From: CAYUZU01 sp964448675
GTDB lineage: Bacteria; Planctomycetota; Phycisphaerae; UBA1845; Fen-1342
Assembly: GCA_964448675.1 (NCBI GenBank)
Contig: CAYUZU010000020.1
Location: 1-64,000 of the forward strand
DNA: 64,000 bases
Reading direction: 5' to 3'
Positions 8,726-16,822 of the stretch are shown here, one piece after another. Position numbers and translations under genes: made by a program. Below the pieces are notes generated by a model, which worked only from the letters and a program-made list of their open reading frames with translations, had not been told where the DNA came from and made no database searches. How positions within the stretch are numbered: the stretch's first letter is position 1; each line of letters begins with the position of its first letter.

Positions 8726-8938
8726 GTGAAATCGGGAAACGGGAACGGCGAGCCGTCGGGCTACGAGGCCAAGTTCGCGAGCTTCATCCGCATGTGCAGC
8801 GAGGCCAAGGCGAGTGGTGCCGAAGTTGTGCTCGTCGCGAAGCCGTCGGTTCTGGGCGACAACTACGCCGAACTGATCGAGAGCCTCTCGCGTCTGGCCC
8901 GGGCACAACTGCGACTCGAGATCGCCGCGCCGGAATGA
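8726..8938 (+). CDS. Small hypothetical protein (70 residues)
   Basis: The frame MKSGNGNGEPSGYEAKFASF... starts at GTG 8726, preceded by GGAGGA (8715-8720) with a 5-base gap, a better site than any upstream start. The C-terminal half (GAEVVLVAKPSVLGDNYAEL, then ESLSRLARAQLRL) looks like a beta strand followed by a helix. It lies 92 bases after hsdR on the same strand and may be the last gene of that operon. No family was recognised. Confidence 0.55.
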   Translation: MKSGNGNGEPSGYEAKFASFIRMCSEAKASGAEVVLVAKPSVLGDNYAELIESLSRLARAQLRLEIAAPE

Positions 8939-9072
8939 GCCGCGTGCAGTTTCGCCAGGGCCGTTGATCAGCAGGCACCCGCCACGCCAGACGGCTTCCC
9001 GCCCCCCCCGCGACGTCGTGATCGGAGCATGTTAAGCGGCAGCACCCCAGCGACCCCCGCCATCGCAGCGGA

Positions 9073-9150
9073 GGTCGTTGTAAACCCGTTCGGATCGGGG
9101 AGCTTCAATCCCGGTCGCGAACGCCGCGACCGACGAGTTTACAGACGACC
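9073..9150 (+). promoter_or_regulatory. Candidate antiterminator helix / structured RNA leader
   Basis: GGTCGT-TGTAAAC (9073-9085) can pair with GTTTACA-g-ACGACC (9137-9150): 13 base pairs with one bulged base. Inside it are a short GGGA/TCCC hairpin (9098-9112) and a perfect GGTCGCG/CGCGACC hairpin (9113-9131). The right strand of the closing helix includes ACGACC (9145-9150), which is also the left foot of the terminator stem that follows. The two structures therefore exclude each other, as in riboswitches and attenuators. No known riboswitch class was recognised. Confidence 0.45.
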
Positions 9151-9183
9151 CCGGGCGCGAGAGCGCTCGGGGTCGTTTGTTTT
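9145..9183 (+). terminator. Strong intrinsic terminator
   Basis: A 14-base-pair stem (9145-9158 with 9163-9176, one G-T wobble at 9154/9167) closed by a GAGA tetraloop and followed by a T-rich run, TTGTTTT. It is by far the best intrinsic terminator in the window. It ends the restriction operon on the plus strand, or acts as a conditional terminator before the helicase gene. Confidence 0.85.
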
Positions 9184-9540
9184 AACGCGAGTTATGGCAG
9201 GCACTTACGACAGGCGATCTCTCGCCGAGAGCGGTCATTGGCACAGATAGAGCGCCGTCCGCAGCCCGGCTCGCCGCCCCCGCCGCCACTCTCGGCCCGA
9301 AACTCTCGGATTCTCTCGTTAACACACGTGCGGGGTTAACAGGTGGGTTGCGGGAGAGGATGGCAACCCTGGGGCAGAGGGACGAAACAGCGCGAGCTCC
9401 CGGAAAGCGCGACCCCCCAATGGCTCGGCCGGGACAATGGCGATTCATCATGCTTGGCGCACTGACGGTGTGCTGCCAGAATCTAGGTGAACGCGGGAGT
9501 CATTTCCCCTCAACAGCAGAACACTTGCCCGGCGGCCTGA

Positions 9541-12500
9541 ATGTCCGACGTCAAAGCCCAGATTCTCGATGTGCTTGTCCGTTTGATCGATCCGCCGATC
9601 ATCACGGAACCGGCGGATGCGGATTTGGCCCCTGATCAACAGGTTGAGGCTCGTTTCAAACAGCTCCCATGGGCTGTGGAATACGCTTTACTGGACTGGC
9701 TGCATTCCACTTCGCCGTCCTTGTTTGCTCGATCGCCCATTGATAGGTTCGAACGAGCTTCCTACCCGGATGCCGACGAAGACCTTCGGAACAGCGGCAG
9801 CTACTATGCTGGCCCTTCGTTCATCCTCGACTACCAAGTTGGTCCCGCGTACCTTGAAGTGCGGAATCACGCCTCGTTTCTTGGGAGCTCGCTTGGCTTC
9901 GGCGCTACGCACGTTGAAGCCTGGATGCAAGAGAACAAGTTGTTCGAAGCGAATGATGATCATCCTGACCCTCACTTCGCCGAACGAGCGTTTGTAGTGA
10001 ATGTGCTGATTCCCGCCTATGGCGTCGGTGTCCTTTCGCGCCTACGCCCCGGCAAGGAGTTTCCGGGCTATCCATACGTTGCCGACTTCATGTTGAACAC
10101 AAGGTCCGGGGACATCGTGATTGAGGTTGATGGCCGCGAGTATCACGACCCTGCACTCGTCGGCATAGATCGTTTCGAAGCCGATCTTCGACGCCACAAC
10201 CAGCTTCAAGCCCTACGTTACCCTGTCTTCCGCTACCCTGCGCGTCGTATACTTCAAGAACCCGAATCCGTCGTCGCAGAACTCAAACGCGATGTTCCGT
10301 CAATTGAACCTGCACAACATACGCTCTTCGCTGAGCAACAGCAGGATCACGTAACTGATGCCTCGCATCGCCCCGTCGTATTGGCCGAGGAGTACTGCGA
10401 GTGGTTTCGGCCTCTTCAATTGGCACTGCTGCTTGCTCTCAGCCGCACTCGCGAGCCCCACGTCTTCCATATCCTCGACCGATCGTCGCCGCCAGGCGTG
10501 CTCTCGCTCGCTCTCACCGACCTGTCTTACCTTATCGACCACGTTCAAACGCTGTTCGGCGTCTCGACGGAGTGGCCCGCCCAAGTCCTGGTTGATGCGC
10601 CCGACAAGCCGCCGTCTGGCCTGATCGACCGATACACCCGAGCCACCCTTCACGGGCCGGATCAACTGCAGGGACATGGTATCTTCGCAGTTACGGAACG
10701 GGTATCTTCCGAAGATACCTCAGTAAGCCACCACAACTTGGTCGTCGACCTGCGCAGGGAGGGGCGCATTCCTATCGTTCCCGAGGGGCTCGTGCCGGAC
10801 ACATTAGGCGTAGAGTCGCGGGCTGTCAGCGTGATGAAAGCCCGAGTTGAACTGCTCACGCTTCCCAGACCAGGCGCGCGTAACCCGCTTCGGCCACATG
10901 CCTTGGGCAAGTCACTGTTGGACTACTTTGCACGACGTCTACTGCGCATCCCCTCCCTGTACCATTACTTCGACGAAGAGCGACCGAAGCGGCAAGAGCG
11001 GCAATACGAATTGATACGACGAGTCCTTTCGGGTGACGACGTATTCGCAATCATGCCAACGGGACGAGGCAAGTCTGTCGCCTTTCAGCTTCCGGCAATG
11101 TTGCTGCCTGGCAGTGCGCTCGTGATTTCTCCGCTTAGAGCGCTCATGCGCGATCAGGTCGACGACTTGCGCCTTGGCCGTGGCTGGAACGCGGTTTGCT
11201 CGGTTCGATATGACCAGCGCGCTATTTCGAAGGACGAAGCCATTCAGGACTTCCTCCGCGGCAGAGTTCGGCTGCTCTACGTATCTCCGGAGCGGCTTCA
11301 GGAACTTCGCTTCTCTACTCGGCTAGCGGAGGCAGCCGCCACCGCTCATATCAGCTTCCTGGCCATTGATGAGGCACATTGCGTCTCAGAATGGGGGCAC
11401 GACTTCCGACTCTCATACATGGATATTCCGCACTTCTTGAAGCGTGTACGGAAGCAGCAAGAGGGATTGGATTGCCCGATCGTTGCATTGACGGCAACCG
11501 CCTCTCCCCCTGTTCGCCGGGACGTATGCTCGGTGCTGAACCTAGACTCCTGTGACGCTCGAGACGGTGGATGCTTGCTGGCGGAAGCGAATATCGACCG
11601 GACCGAACTCTCTCTATCCGTGCACGTAGTTGATGGCACCGATTACCCACGGGACCGCCAGAGGGCCCTGCGGGATACCGTCCACCGTGTATTGCCTAGC
11701 GCGCTGGGGCGCAACCACGCCTTCCGATGGAAGGATTTCGCGCAGGGAGGCTGGCGAGGCCGTGGGGCGGGCGCGATCTTTTGCCTGTACAAGAACCCTC
11801 GCGGTCAGACGTCATGGCATGACGGTGTTGGCGCAGTCCAGGACTATCTTGTCGCGCAAGGCGCCATCTCGGAGGACGCCGTCCGGCTCTACGCGGCGGA
11901 CTCGCCAAGCTTGTGTCCGGTTTGCGAGGGACAGGGATGCACAACGTACGCGATTCGTAATCTGCCACGATCTGAGACAGATTCGAGCGGAGAGTCGCAG
12001 TTTGAATGTGCGGCGGGGCACCAGTTTGCGCGACCGTTGTCTCACGAGAACTGGGGCCGAGAGCTCGCGGAGACACAGTATCGCTTTAAGAAGAACGAGT
12101 TCCCGCTGCTCGTCACGACCAAGGCGTACGGCATGGGGATCGATCATCGCGGGCTGCGGTTTGTTCTGCATTACGGCCTACCATCAAGCCTAGAGTCCTA
12201 CTATCAGGAAATAGGTCGGGCGGGACGCGATGATCAGCAAGCACATTGCGCACTTCTTGTCCGGCTGCCGCACGCATCATGCCTCGAGAACTACATCGAG
12301 CGTCCCATTACCTACGCAGCCTACGAGGATGCCGATGATCAGGAGATCCTCCCGCCTTGCCTTTTCGGCAAGTCTCGGACGCAACGTCGTTGCCCGGAGG
12401 AGATTGGACTCCCGGAGCCATGTGACCTGTCGCGCCAGTTGATGATGCTACTTGACGCGTACCAGAAGCCGGACACATTCGCACCAGCCTGTGCAGCATT

Positions 12501-13641
12501 ATGGGATGCGTTGCGCGACGCGGCAGACGAGCGCGGCCGCTTGCAGCATTACGTCCGTGGCGGTGGTATTAATGCAGACAAGAGGTTTCAGAAGACACAG
12601 AACCACCTGTTTCGGCTTCAACAACTCGGTCTTGTGCGGCGGTTTATGCTTGAGTATGTACCCCGTAAGAGCAAGGGTAAGACGCATTTCGATGTGAACT
12701 ACCATGTCTGGGTGATCCAAGCTGTCGAGGTAGCACAGCTCGAGGCGTCGCTACGACGCCGAATTACGGAGATCCTGGCTGCCAACATGCACGAAGGCCT
12801 ATCGTCAAGCCGCGGCAGTGGAAGCGTATCATTGCAGCCGGGCAATCGAACACGACTTGTAGAAAAAGAGGATGTCGAATCGGCTGCGCAGCGGCTGTTC
12901 GCTGCGACGCGTGCGCACGTAATCAAGATGCGGATGGAGTCGTTCGCGAAACTTGTGCGTTACGTACGAAGCGACAAGACCTGCCGTCGGAAAGAGCTTC
13001 TTGGCGGAATGACCGCTAACGTACACGGTGACGACTCCTTCTGCTGTGAGTTTTGTGATAGCGAAAACTGCGTGCCGAACGTTCGATTCACGCGTCCGCG
13101 GGCTGTAGCGGCGCCTGATGGATTTCAGTATCGTGATCTGTTTTCCAAGGTCGACGAGACTTTCTTGAGCCAGGACTTGCAGGACGTTCAGCGCGTTATA
13201 GACGAAGCTGTAGATCGTGGTGTCATCGATGCACTGCAGCATCAGGCAACTGCCCAGATCGAGTCAGATCCGGACAATGTGGCGGCAAACTTGATCGCCG
13301 CAGAGGCGTTTGCGATAAAGAACAAGGCCGACATGCATCGTTACTTTCGGAATCTCGCTCGAGTGACGAACGTGGAGCGGAGGGACCTGACCCTCGCCCG
13401 GGTCGGATACGAGCGGTACCACGCGCGAAACGCCGGGGACGCCGTTCGCGCCTTCGCAATCACTGGAAGTGCGATGGATTGCCGCGAAGGACTGTTACAG
13501 TTGGCGGGCGGTGCCGTGGAGGCGGGTTTGGAGCAGGCTGAGAAGCAGAACCTTGCACTTGCGCTTGAGGCAGAGGCTGCGCGGGAATCTGCAAAGAGCG
13601 CAAAGGTCGTACTCGCAGCAGCAAGTTCGTTTTTTGATTGA
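9541..13641 (+). CDS. RecQ-like helicase with N-terminal DUF559-like nuclease domain
   Basis: 1366 residues. Around residues 175-240, YPYVADFMLNTRSGD, VIEVDGREYHD and LRRHNQLQALRYPVFRYP match the DUF559/Vsr-like PD-(D/E)xK fold. The RecQ-type core follows: Walker A FAIMPTGRGKSVAFQLP (about residue 503), ISPLRALMRDQVDDL, the DEAH box AIDEAHCVSEWGHDFR (about 607), ALTATASPPVRRDV, TTKAYGMGIDHRGLRFVLHY and EIGRAGRDDQQ (about 888). A cysteine-rich insert (CPVCEGQGC ... CAAGHQF, about 790-830) splits the two helicase lobes, and FCCEFCDSENC lies near the C-terminus. It should unwind DNA, and perhaps cut it. The next gene starts 9 bases after its stop. Codon use is less GC-rich than that of its neighbours. 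A defence role is inferred from context. Confidence 0.85.
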   Translation: MSDVKAQILDVLVRLIDPPIITEPADADLAPDQQVEARFKQLPWAVEYALLDWLHSTSPSLFARSPIDRFERASYPDADEDLRNSGSYYAGPSFILDYQVGPAYLEVRNHASFLGSSLGFGATHVEAWMQENKLFEANDDHPDPHFAERAFVVNVLIPAYGVGVLSRLRPGKEFPGYPYVADFMLNTRSGDIVIEVDGREYHDPALVGIDRFEADLRRHNQLQALRYPVFRYPARRILQEPESVVAELKRDVPSIEPAQHTLFAEQQQDHVTDASHRPVVLAEEYCEWFRPLQLALLLALSRTREPHVFHILDRSSPPGVLSLALTDLSYLIDHVQTLFGVSTEWPAQVLVDAPDKPPSGLIDRYTRATLHGPDQLQGHGIFAVTERVSSEDTSVSHHNLVVDLRREGRIPIVPEGLVPDTLGVESRAVSVMKARVELLTLPRPGARNPLRPHALGKSLLDYFARRLLRIPSLYHYFDEERPKRQERQYELIRRVLSGDDVFAIMPTGRGKSVAFQLPAMLLPGSALVISPLRALMRDQVDDLRLGRGWNAVCSVRYDQRAISKDEAIQDFLRGRVRLLYVSPERLQELRFSTRLAEAAATAHISFLAIDEAHCVSEWGHDFRLSYMDIPHFLKRVRKQQEGLDCPIVALTATASPPVRRDVCSVLNLDSCDARDGGCLLAEANIDRTELSLSVHVVDGTDYPRDRQRALRDTVHRVLPSALGRNHAFRWKDFAQGGWRGRGAGAIFCLYKNPRGQTSWHDGVGAVQDYLVAQGAISEDAVRLYAADSPSLCPVCEGQGCTTYAIRNLPRSETDSSGESQFECAAGHQFARPLSHENWGRELAETQYRFKKNEFPLLVTTKAYGMGIDHRGLRFVLHYGLPSSLESYYQEIGRAGRDDQQAHCALLVRLPHASCLENYIERPITYAAYEDADDQEILPPCLFGKSRTQRRCPEEIGLPEPCDLSRQLMMLLDAYQKPDTFAPACAALWDALRDAADERGRLQHYVRGGGINADKRFQKTQNHLFRLQQLGLVRRFMLEYVPRKSKGKTHFDVNYHVWVIQAVEVAQLEASLRRRITEILAANMHEGLSSSRGSGSVSLQPGNRTRLVEKEDVESAAQRLFAATRAHVIKMRMESFAKLVRYVRSDKTCRRKELLGGMTANVHGDDSFCCEFCDSENCVPNVRFTRPRAVAAPDGFQYRDLFSKVDETFLSQDLQDVQRVIDEAVDRGVIDALQHQATAQIESDPDNVAANLIAAEAFAIKNKADMHRYFRNLARVTNVERRDLTLARVGYERYHARNAGDAVRAFAITGSAMDCREGLLQLAGGAVEAGLEQAEKQNLALALEAEAARESAKSAKVVLAAASSFFD

Positions 13642-13649
13642 GGCACATC

Positions 13650-14552
13650 ATGCCGGCCAAGAGCATACTGGATTTAGAGGAAGCCCGACGCCGACTTGAA
13701 CGGATGTCGGAAGACCACCAGGAGCTTGTTGACCTAATCGACAAACTCAAGAGCATGCGTGATGCTCTGACGGATGTACTCGAGAAGGCGCAAAGTACAA
13801 CCGAGTCGACTGCCGAGCAAATGGGCGCTGCGGAGGCTACGCTGCGGGCGCTGAAGCAGGGTTTGGCTGAGTTTCAGCAGGAGAGCGAAGCGACGCTTGC
13901 TGACGTATTCTCAGCTGGGACGAAGGCGGAGGCGACAACACAGAAGCTCGAACGGGAGGTCCGCAAGCGTATCGACGAAATCGTGGGGGAGATGCGAACT
14001 GCTGGCGACAGATTTGACACCAAGTTCGCTGCTAGGATAAAGGAGCAAGAGGCGCAATTCGATGAGTTTCGCAAACAACACGATGCGGCAGTCACTCAGT
14101 TGAAGGAAGCCTATGACCGCGCAAGAGCAACATTGGAGAGCCACAATCCGCTGATTGATCGACTTGACCGCAAGGTGGATAAGTTGCTTGAGACTCAGAG
14201 CGAGAGTATCGCAGCAGTTCGCGGGCGCGCTGAAGAACTGGCGCAACGGAATGACGACGCGACGGCGGAATTGCGGGACGAAATGCACGGAAACTGGGAA
14301 AGAGCGAAACGCCGTATTGACGAAGTGGCTGATGCCGCTCGCCGGGAGTACGAGAAGGCATCCGCCGCACAAACGGCAATCAGTGCCGGTATTCGTCGAA
14401 TCCAGCGGCGATTGCGCTGGGGGCGAGTGCTTTTGTGGCTGCTCCTGTTGGCGGGAATCGGCATAGTCGGCTTCTTCGTAAGCAGCGAGTGGGAAACGGC
14501 CATGCGGTTCTGGGCTGACCTGATCGAGCGCCTGGGGCAAGGTCTTAAGTAA
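13650..14552 (+). CDS. Coiled-coil protein with one C-terminal membrane anchor
   Basis: 300 residues. Nearly all of it up to residue 250 is heptad-rich helix (LEEARRRLERMSEDHQELVD, LEREVRKRIDEIVGEM, LDRKVDKLLETQSES). One hydrophobic segment, VLLWLLLLAGIGIVGFFV (about 264-281), then leads into a short tail. The topology would be a long cytoplasmic rod tethered to the inner membrane. ATG 13650 is chosen over the in-frame TTG 13638 because GAGG lies 6 bases upstream. Tight spacing after the helicase indicates an operon. Rod-plus-anchor partners of nucleic-acid enzymes occur in several membrane-associated defence systems; that link is inference. No family was recognised. Confidence 0.75.
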   Translation: MPAKSILDLEEARRRLERMSEDHQELVDLIDKLKSMRDALTDVLEKAQSTTESTAEQMGAAEATLRALKQGLAEFQQESEATLADVFSAGTKAEATTQKLEREVRKRIDEIVGEMRTAGDRFDTKFAARIKEQEAQFDEFRKQHDAAVTQLKEAYDRARATLESHNPLIDRLDRKVDKLLETQSESIAAVRGRAEELAQRNDDATAELRDEMHGNWERAKRRIDEVADAARREYEKASAAQTAISAGIRRIQRRLRWGRVLLWLLLLAGIGIVGFFVSSEWETAMRFWADLIERLGQGLK

Positions 14553-15027
14553 CAGTCGTCGCTTCCGGTTTCGCGCAGCAAGCTGTTAACCGAAGGCGTA
14601 TGTAACCCGTAGCAGCCACCGTTGAGCTCTGTCGGTGGCTGAGCTACGGGAGCTGCCAATGGGTAACGGTCGTCGCCGTGATCGAAGCCGTCGGAACCAC
14701 GAACCATGTTCGTCGCAGGTTGAAAGCGCCGCCGGTATCTTTGCTCATGGTATCGTGCGGCTGCGCGATGCGGTCCGCGATTCGTCGGGTGATTCCGCAC
14801 GGTCGCTTCGCTTGATACCCGACGCAAGCGAGGCCGGCAGCCACGCCAATATCTCGCACGCGCCCGGAGCTTCGGCCGCGCACGAGCTCGCGCCCGCATA
14901 AGCCCCTCCGCCGCCGTAGTGAAAACTCTCAGAATTCCGCCGCAGTCGCCTTGAGCTTTCACGGCAGACTCGCCCTGATGGCCAGTGTGGTTAACGGCTT
15001 GCGAGATAGCGAGTTACGGAGAGATGC
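14553..15027 (+). other. 475-base gap with one large hairpin
   Basis: No credible gene seen on either strand. The only clear structure is the inverted repeat at 14606-14650 (separate entry). The final bases before the DUF2924 start hold GGAGAG, a likely ribosome site. Confidence 0.5.
14606..14650 (+). repeat. Large hairpin downstream of the helicase pair
   Basis: CCCGTAGC-AGCCACCG (14606-14621) pairs with CGGTGGCT (14633-14640) and GCTACGGG (14643-14650): 16 base pairs with a 2-base bulge and an 11-base loop. There is no T-run after it. It may be a factor-dependent or processing-type terminator for the helicase pair, or a recombination-related site beside the recombinase remnant. Confidence 0.55.
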
Positions 15028-15546
15028 ATGCCTGATACGCGCGGCAGCCTGAACATCGGCCACGAGCTGACCCGCCTGGCGAACATGACGCCGCGGGAGC
15101 TCCGCGAGGAGTACCGGCAGGTGTTCGGCGAGGCGACGCGGATCGGCAACAAGGAGCACCTGATAAAGCGGATCGCATGGCGGCTCCAGTCGCTGGCCGA
15201 AGGCGACCTGTCGGAACGCGCCCGGCGTCGGGCGGCGGAGTTGGCCTGTGACGCCGACATCCGCACGTCGATTCCCCGGCCTCCGAAGGCGACGCCCAAC
15301 GCCGAGCGGCGAAAAGTCGAGACGGCGGTGTCCTTCACGCGGGATGAGCGCATTCCGCCGGGCGGCACGCTGGTGCGGCAGTACCGTGGCGAGACGCACG
15401 TCGTGAAGGTGCTGCCGGACGGGTTCGAGCACCAGGGGCGCGTCTTCAAGTCGCTCAGCGCGGTGGCGAAGGCGATCACCGGGTCGCACTGGAACGGCTA
15501 CGCGTTCTTCAAGATCGCCAAGCCGCGGGAGAACGCGGATGCGTAG
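15028..15546 (+). CDS. DUF2924 family protein
   Basis: 172 residues. LANMTPRELREEYRQVFGE, NKEHLIKRIAWRLQSLAEG, PPGGTLVRQYRGETHVVKVL and SLSAVAKAITGSHWNGYAFF match DUF2924 end to end. Genes of this family are typically found directly before large serine recombinases, exactly as here, where its stop lies 8 bases inside the recombinase start. The family has no assigned reaction; it probably assists or regulates the recombinase. The ATG at 15028 follows GGAGAG. Confidence 0.9.
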   Translation: MPDTRGSLNIGHELTRLANMTPRELREEYRQVFGEATRIGNKEHLIKRIAWRLQSLAEGDLSERARRRAAELACDADIRTSIPRPPKATPNAERRKVETAVSFTRDERIPPGGTLVRQYRGETHVVKVLPDGFEHQGRVFKSLSAVAKAITGSHWNGYAFFKIAKPRENADA

Positions 15547-15910
15547 GCGGCGGACGCCATCGCGAGCAACGCCGCAGAAGGTGGTGCGCTGCGCCATCTA
15601 CACGCGCAAGAGCACCGACGAGGGGCTGGAGCAAGACTTCAACTCGCTGGACGCACAGCGCGAGAGCGCAGAGAACTACATCGCCAGCCAGAAGGCCGAG
15701 GGCTGGGACTGCCTGCCGGACCGCTACGACGACGGCGGATTCACGGGCGGGAACATGGAGCGCCCGGCGCTGCGTCGGCTAATGGCCGACATGGGCTGGG
15801 GCACGCTCATGGTGGCCGTGGTGCGCTTCAGCGAACCGCTCGATTACCTGTTCTATGCACTGGCCATCGGGACGGCGTTTTTCCAGGCCGTGCGCGGCGG
15901 GGAGGAGTGA
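15539..15910 (+). pseudogene. Truncated large serine recombinase fused to a membrane-protein tail
   Basis: The first 83 or so codons are the start of a resolvase/invertase-type recombinase: CAIYTRKSTDEGLEQDF carries the catalytic serine (S of RKST), then LDAQRESAENYIASQ, DDGGFTGGNMERPAL and RRLMADM. Full-length relatives continue for several hundred residues through a DRLSRS-type motif and a zinc-ribbon/coiled-coil part. Here the frame changes at about 15790 into MVAVVRFSEPLDYLFYALAI..., which reads like the last helix of an unrelated membrane protein, and stops. The recombinase cannot be active. The junction is best read as a deletion or integration edge where the island meets backbone DNA. 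Confidence 0.8.
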
Positions 15911-16030
15911 GGACGCGACGCCACCCGCTGTGTCCCCCCTGCCGCGTGCCGCAGCCAACTCAGATTCGGGTTTTGGACGGTGCGGAATCGCCGAATCGCC
16001 GCCCGGACACGCCCGTGCGGCCGGCCGACG

Positions 16031-16039
16031 TGCTATACT
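16031..16039 (+). promoter_or_regulatory. Extended -10 promoter element before the ECF sigma gene
   Basis: TGCTATACT fits an extended -10 box (TGn plus TATACT, 5 of 6 matches). No -35 box is visible 17 bases upstream, as is usual for extended -10 promoters. It lies 71 bases before the sigma factor start. Confidence 0.45.
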
Positions 16040-16109
16040 GGGCGCATCATGTCGTCGGGCACAGAGATCTAACCGTATTCCGCTGCGTCTCATCGCAGGG
16101 GGGAACGCG

Positions 16110-16772
16110 TTGACGGCCAAGGACAGCCTTGATCACGACGGGGAAGCCAGTAGTCCGCTGCTCACGGAGAATCCGCGCGAATGGGATGACCTGGTCGAGT
16201 CGATTCATCCGCCCTCAATCCTCATTGTCATCGAAACGCGGATGAGCGCGGGGCTGAAGAGACGCATTTCGGCGGAGGACATCTGGCAGGAAACGTTGCT
16301 GCACATTTGGCGCGACCGGGAGAAATGCCGCTGGCAAGGGCTGCGGCGCTTTCGGGCCTGGGTGCTGAAGATTGCAGAGAACCGGATTCGCGATGCGGCG
16401 GCCCATGTCGGGGCGGCCAAGCGTGGCGGCGGCACTACTGATCTGCCGCTGGGGGCCTCAGCCACGGGGACGCAGGGCACGACCGCGCGGCCGCTGGCGG
16501 GTCCTGCCGGCTCGACGACCCCCAGTCGCGTGGCCGTCTACCGCGAGCAGGCGGAGGCGATGAAGGCGGCCCTGGCCGCACTCCCGGAGGATGTGCGCGA
16601 AGTGGTACGGCTGCGCCTGTGGGAGCAGATGGGCATTGCCGCGATCGGTGAGCGGCTCGGGCTGGGTGAGTCTGCGGTACGGCATCGCTTCCGCAAAGGG
16701 GCCGAGTTGTACCGGCAGCGGCTGCTGACCGCGTTCGCTTCACGCTCTACAGCCGAATCCGAGAAATCCTGA
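16110..16772 (+). CDS. ECF-type RNA polymerase sigma factor
   Basis: 220 residues. Region 2 is seen in SAEDIWQETLLHIWRDREKC, LRRFRAWVLKIAENRIRDA; a Gly/Thr-rich linker follows. Region 4 is LAALPEDVREVVRLRLWE, then MGIAAIGERLGLGESAVRHR with its helix-turn-helix. TTG 16110 is chosen because AGGGGGGAA lies just upstream and earlier starts would add a non-homologous stretch. In Planctomycetota such sigma factors are commonly encoded next to Ser/Thr kinases, and the kinase starts 50 bases after this stop. It probably directs transcription of a small regulon under control of that kinase; the regulon is not shown by sequence. Confidence 0.9.
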   Translation: MTAKDSLDHDGEASSPLLTENPREWDDLVESIHPPSILIVIETRMSAGLKRRISAEDIWQETLLHIWRDREKCRWQGLRRFRAWVLKIAENRIRDAAAHVGAAKRGGGTTDLPLGASATGTQGTTARPLAGPAGSTTPSRVAVYREQAEAMKAALAALPEDVREVVRLRLWEQMGIAAIGERLGLGESAVRHRFRKGAELYRQRLLTAFASRSTAESEKS

Positions 16773-16822
16773 CGGTCAGGCGGACGGAATCCGCTACTAG
16801 TACGGGTTGCGCTGCCCCAACG

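Larger units (their letters stand above)
8939..9540 (+). other. 602-base gap between hsdR block and helicase gene
   Basis: No convincing coding frame. The middle holds a structured segment with a strong terminator (listed separately). The last 350 bases, before the helicase start, contain two GTTAAC hexamers 11 bases apart near 9318-9340 and no clear promoter boxes. The helicase transcript probably starts in this gap. Confidence 0.6.

Noticed and set aside
9098..9112. TTCAATC resembling a tRNA T-loop, possible tRNA or attachment site
   Set aside because: No acceptor, D or anticodon arms fit around it, and the surrounding bases fold better as the listed leader.
9290..14940. AAACTCTC motif near 9300 and 14930 as flanking attachment sites
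   Set aside because: The match is about a dozen bases with mismatches, too short to claim an integration duplication.
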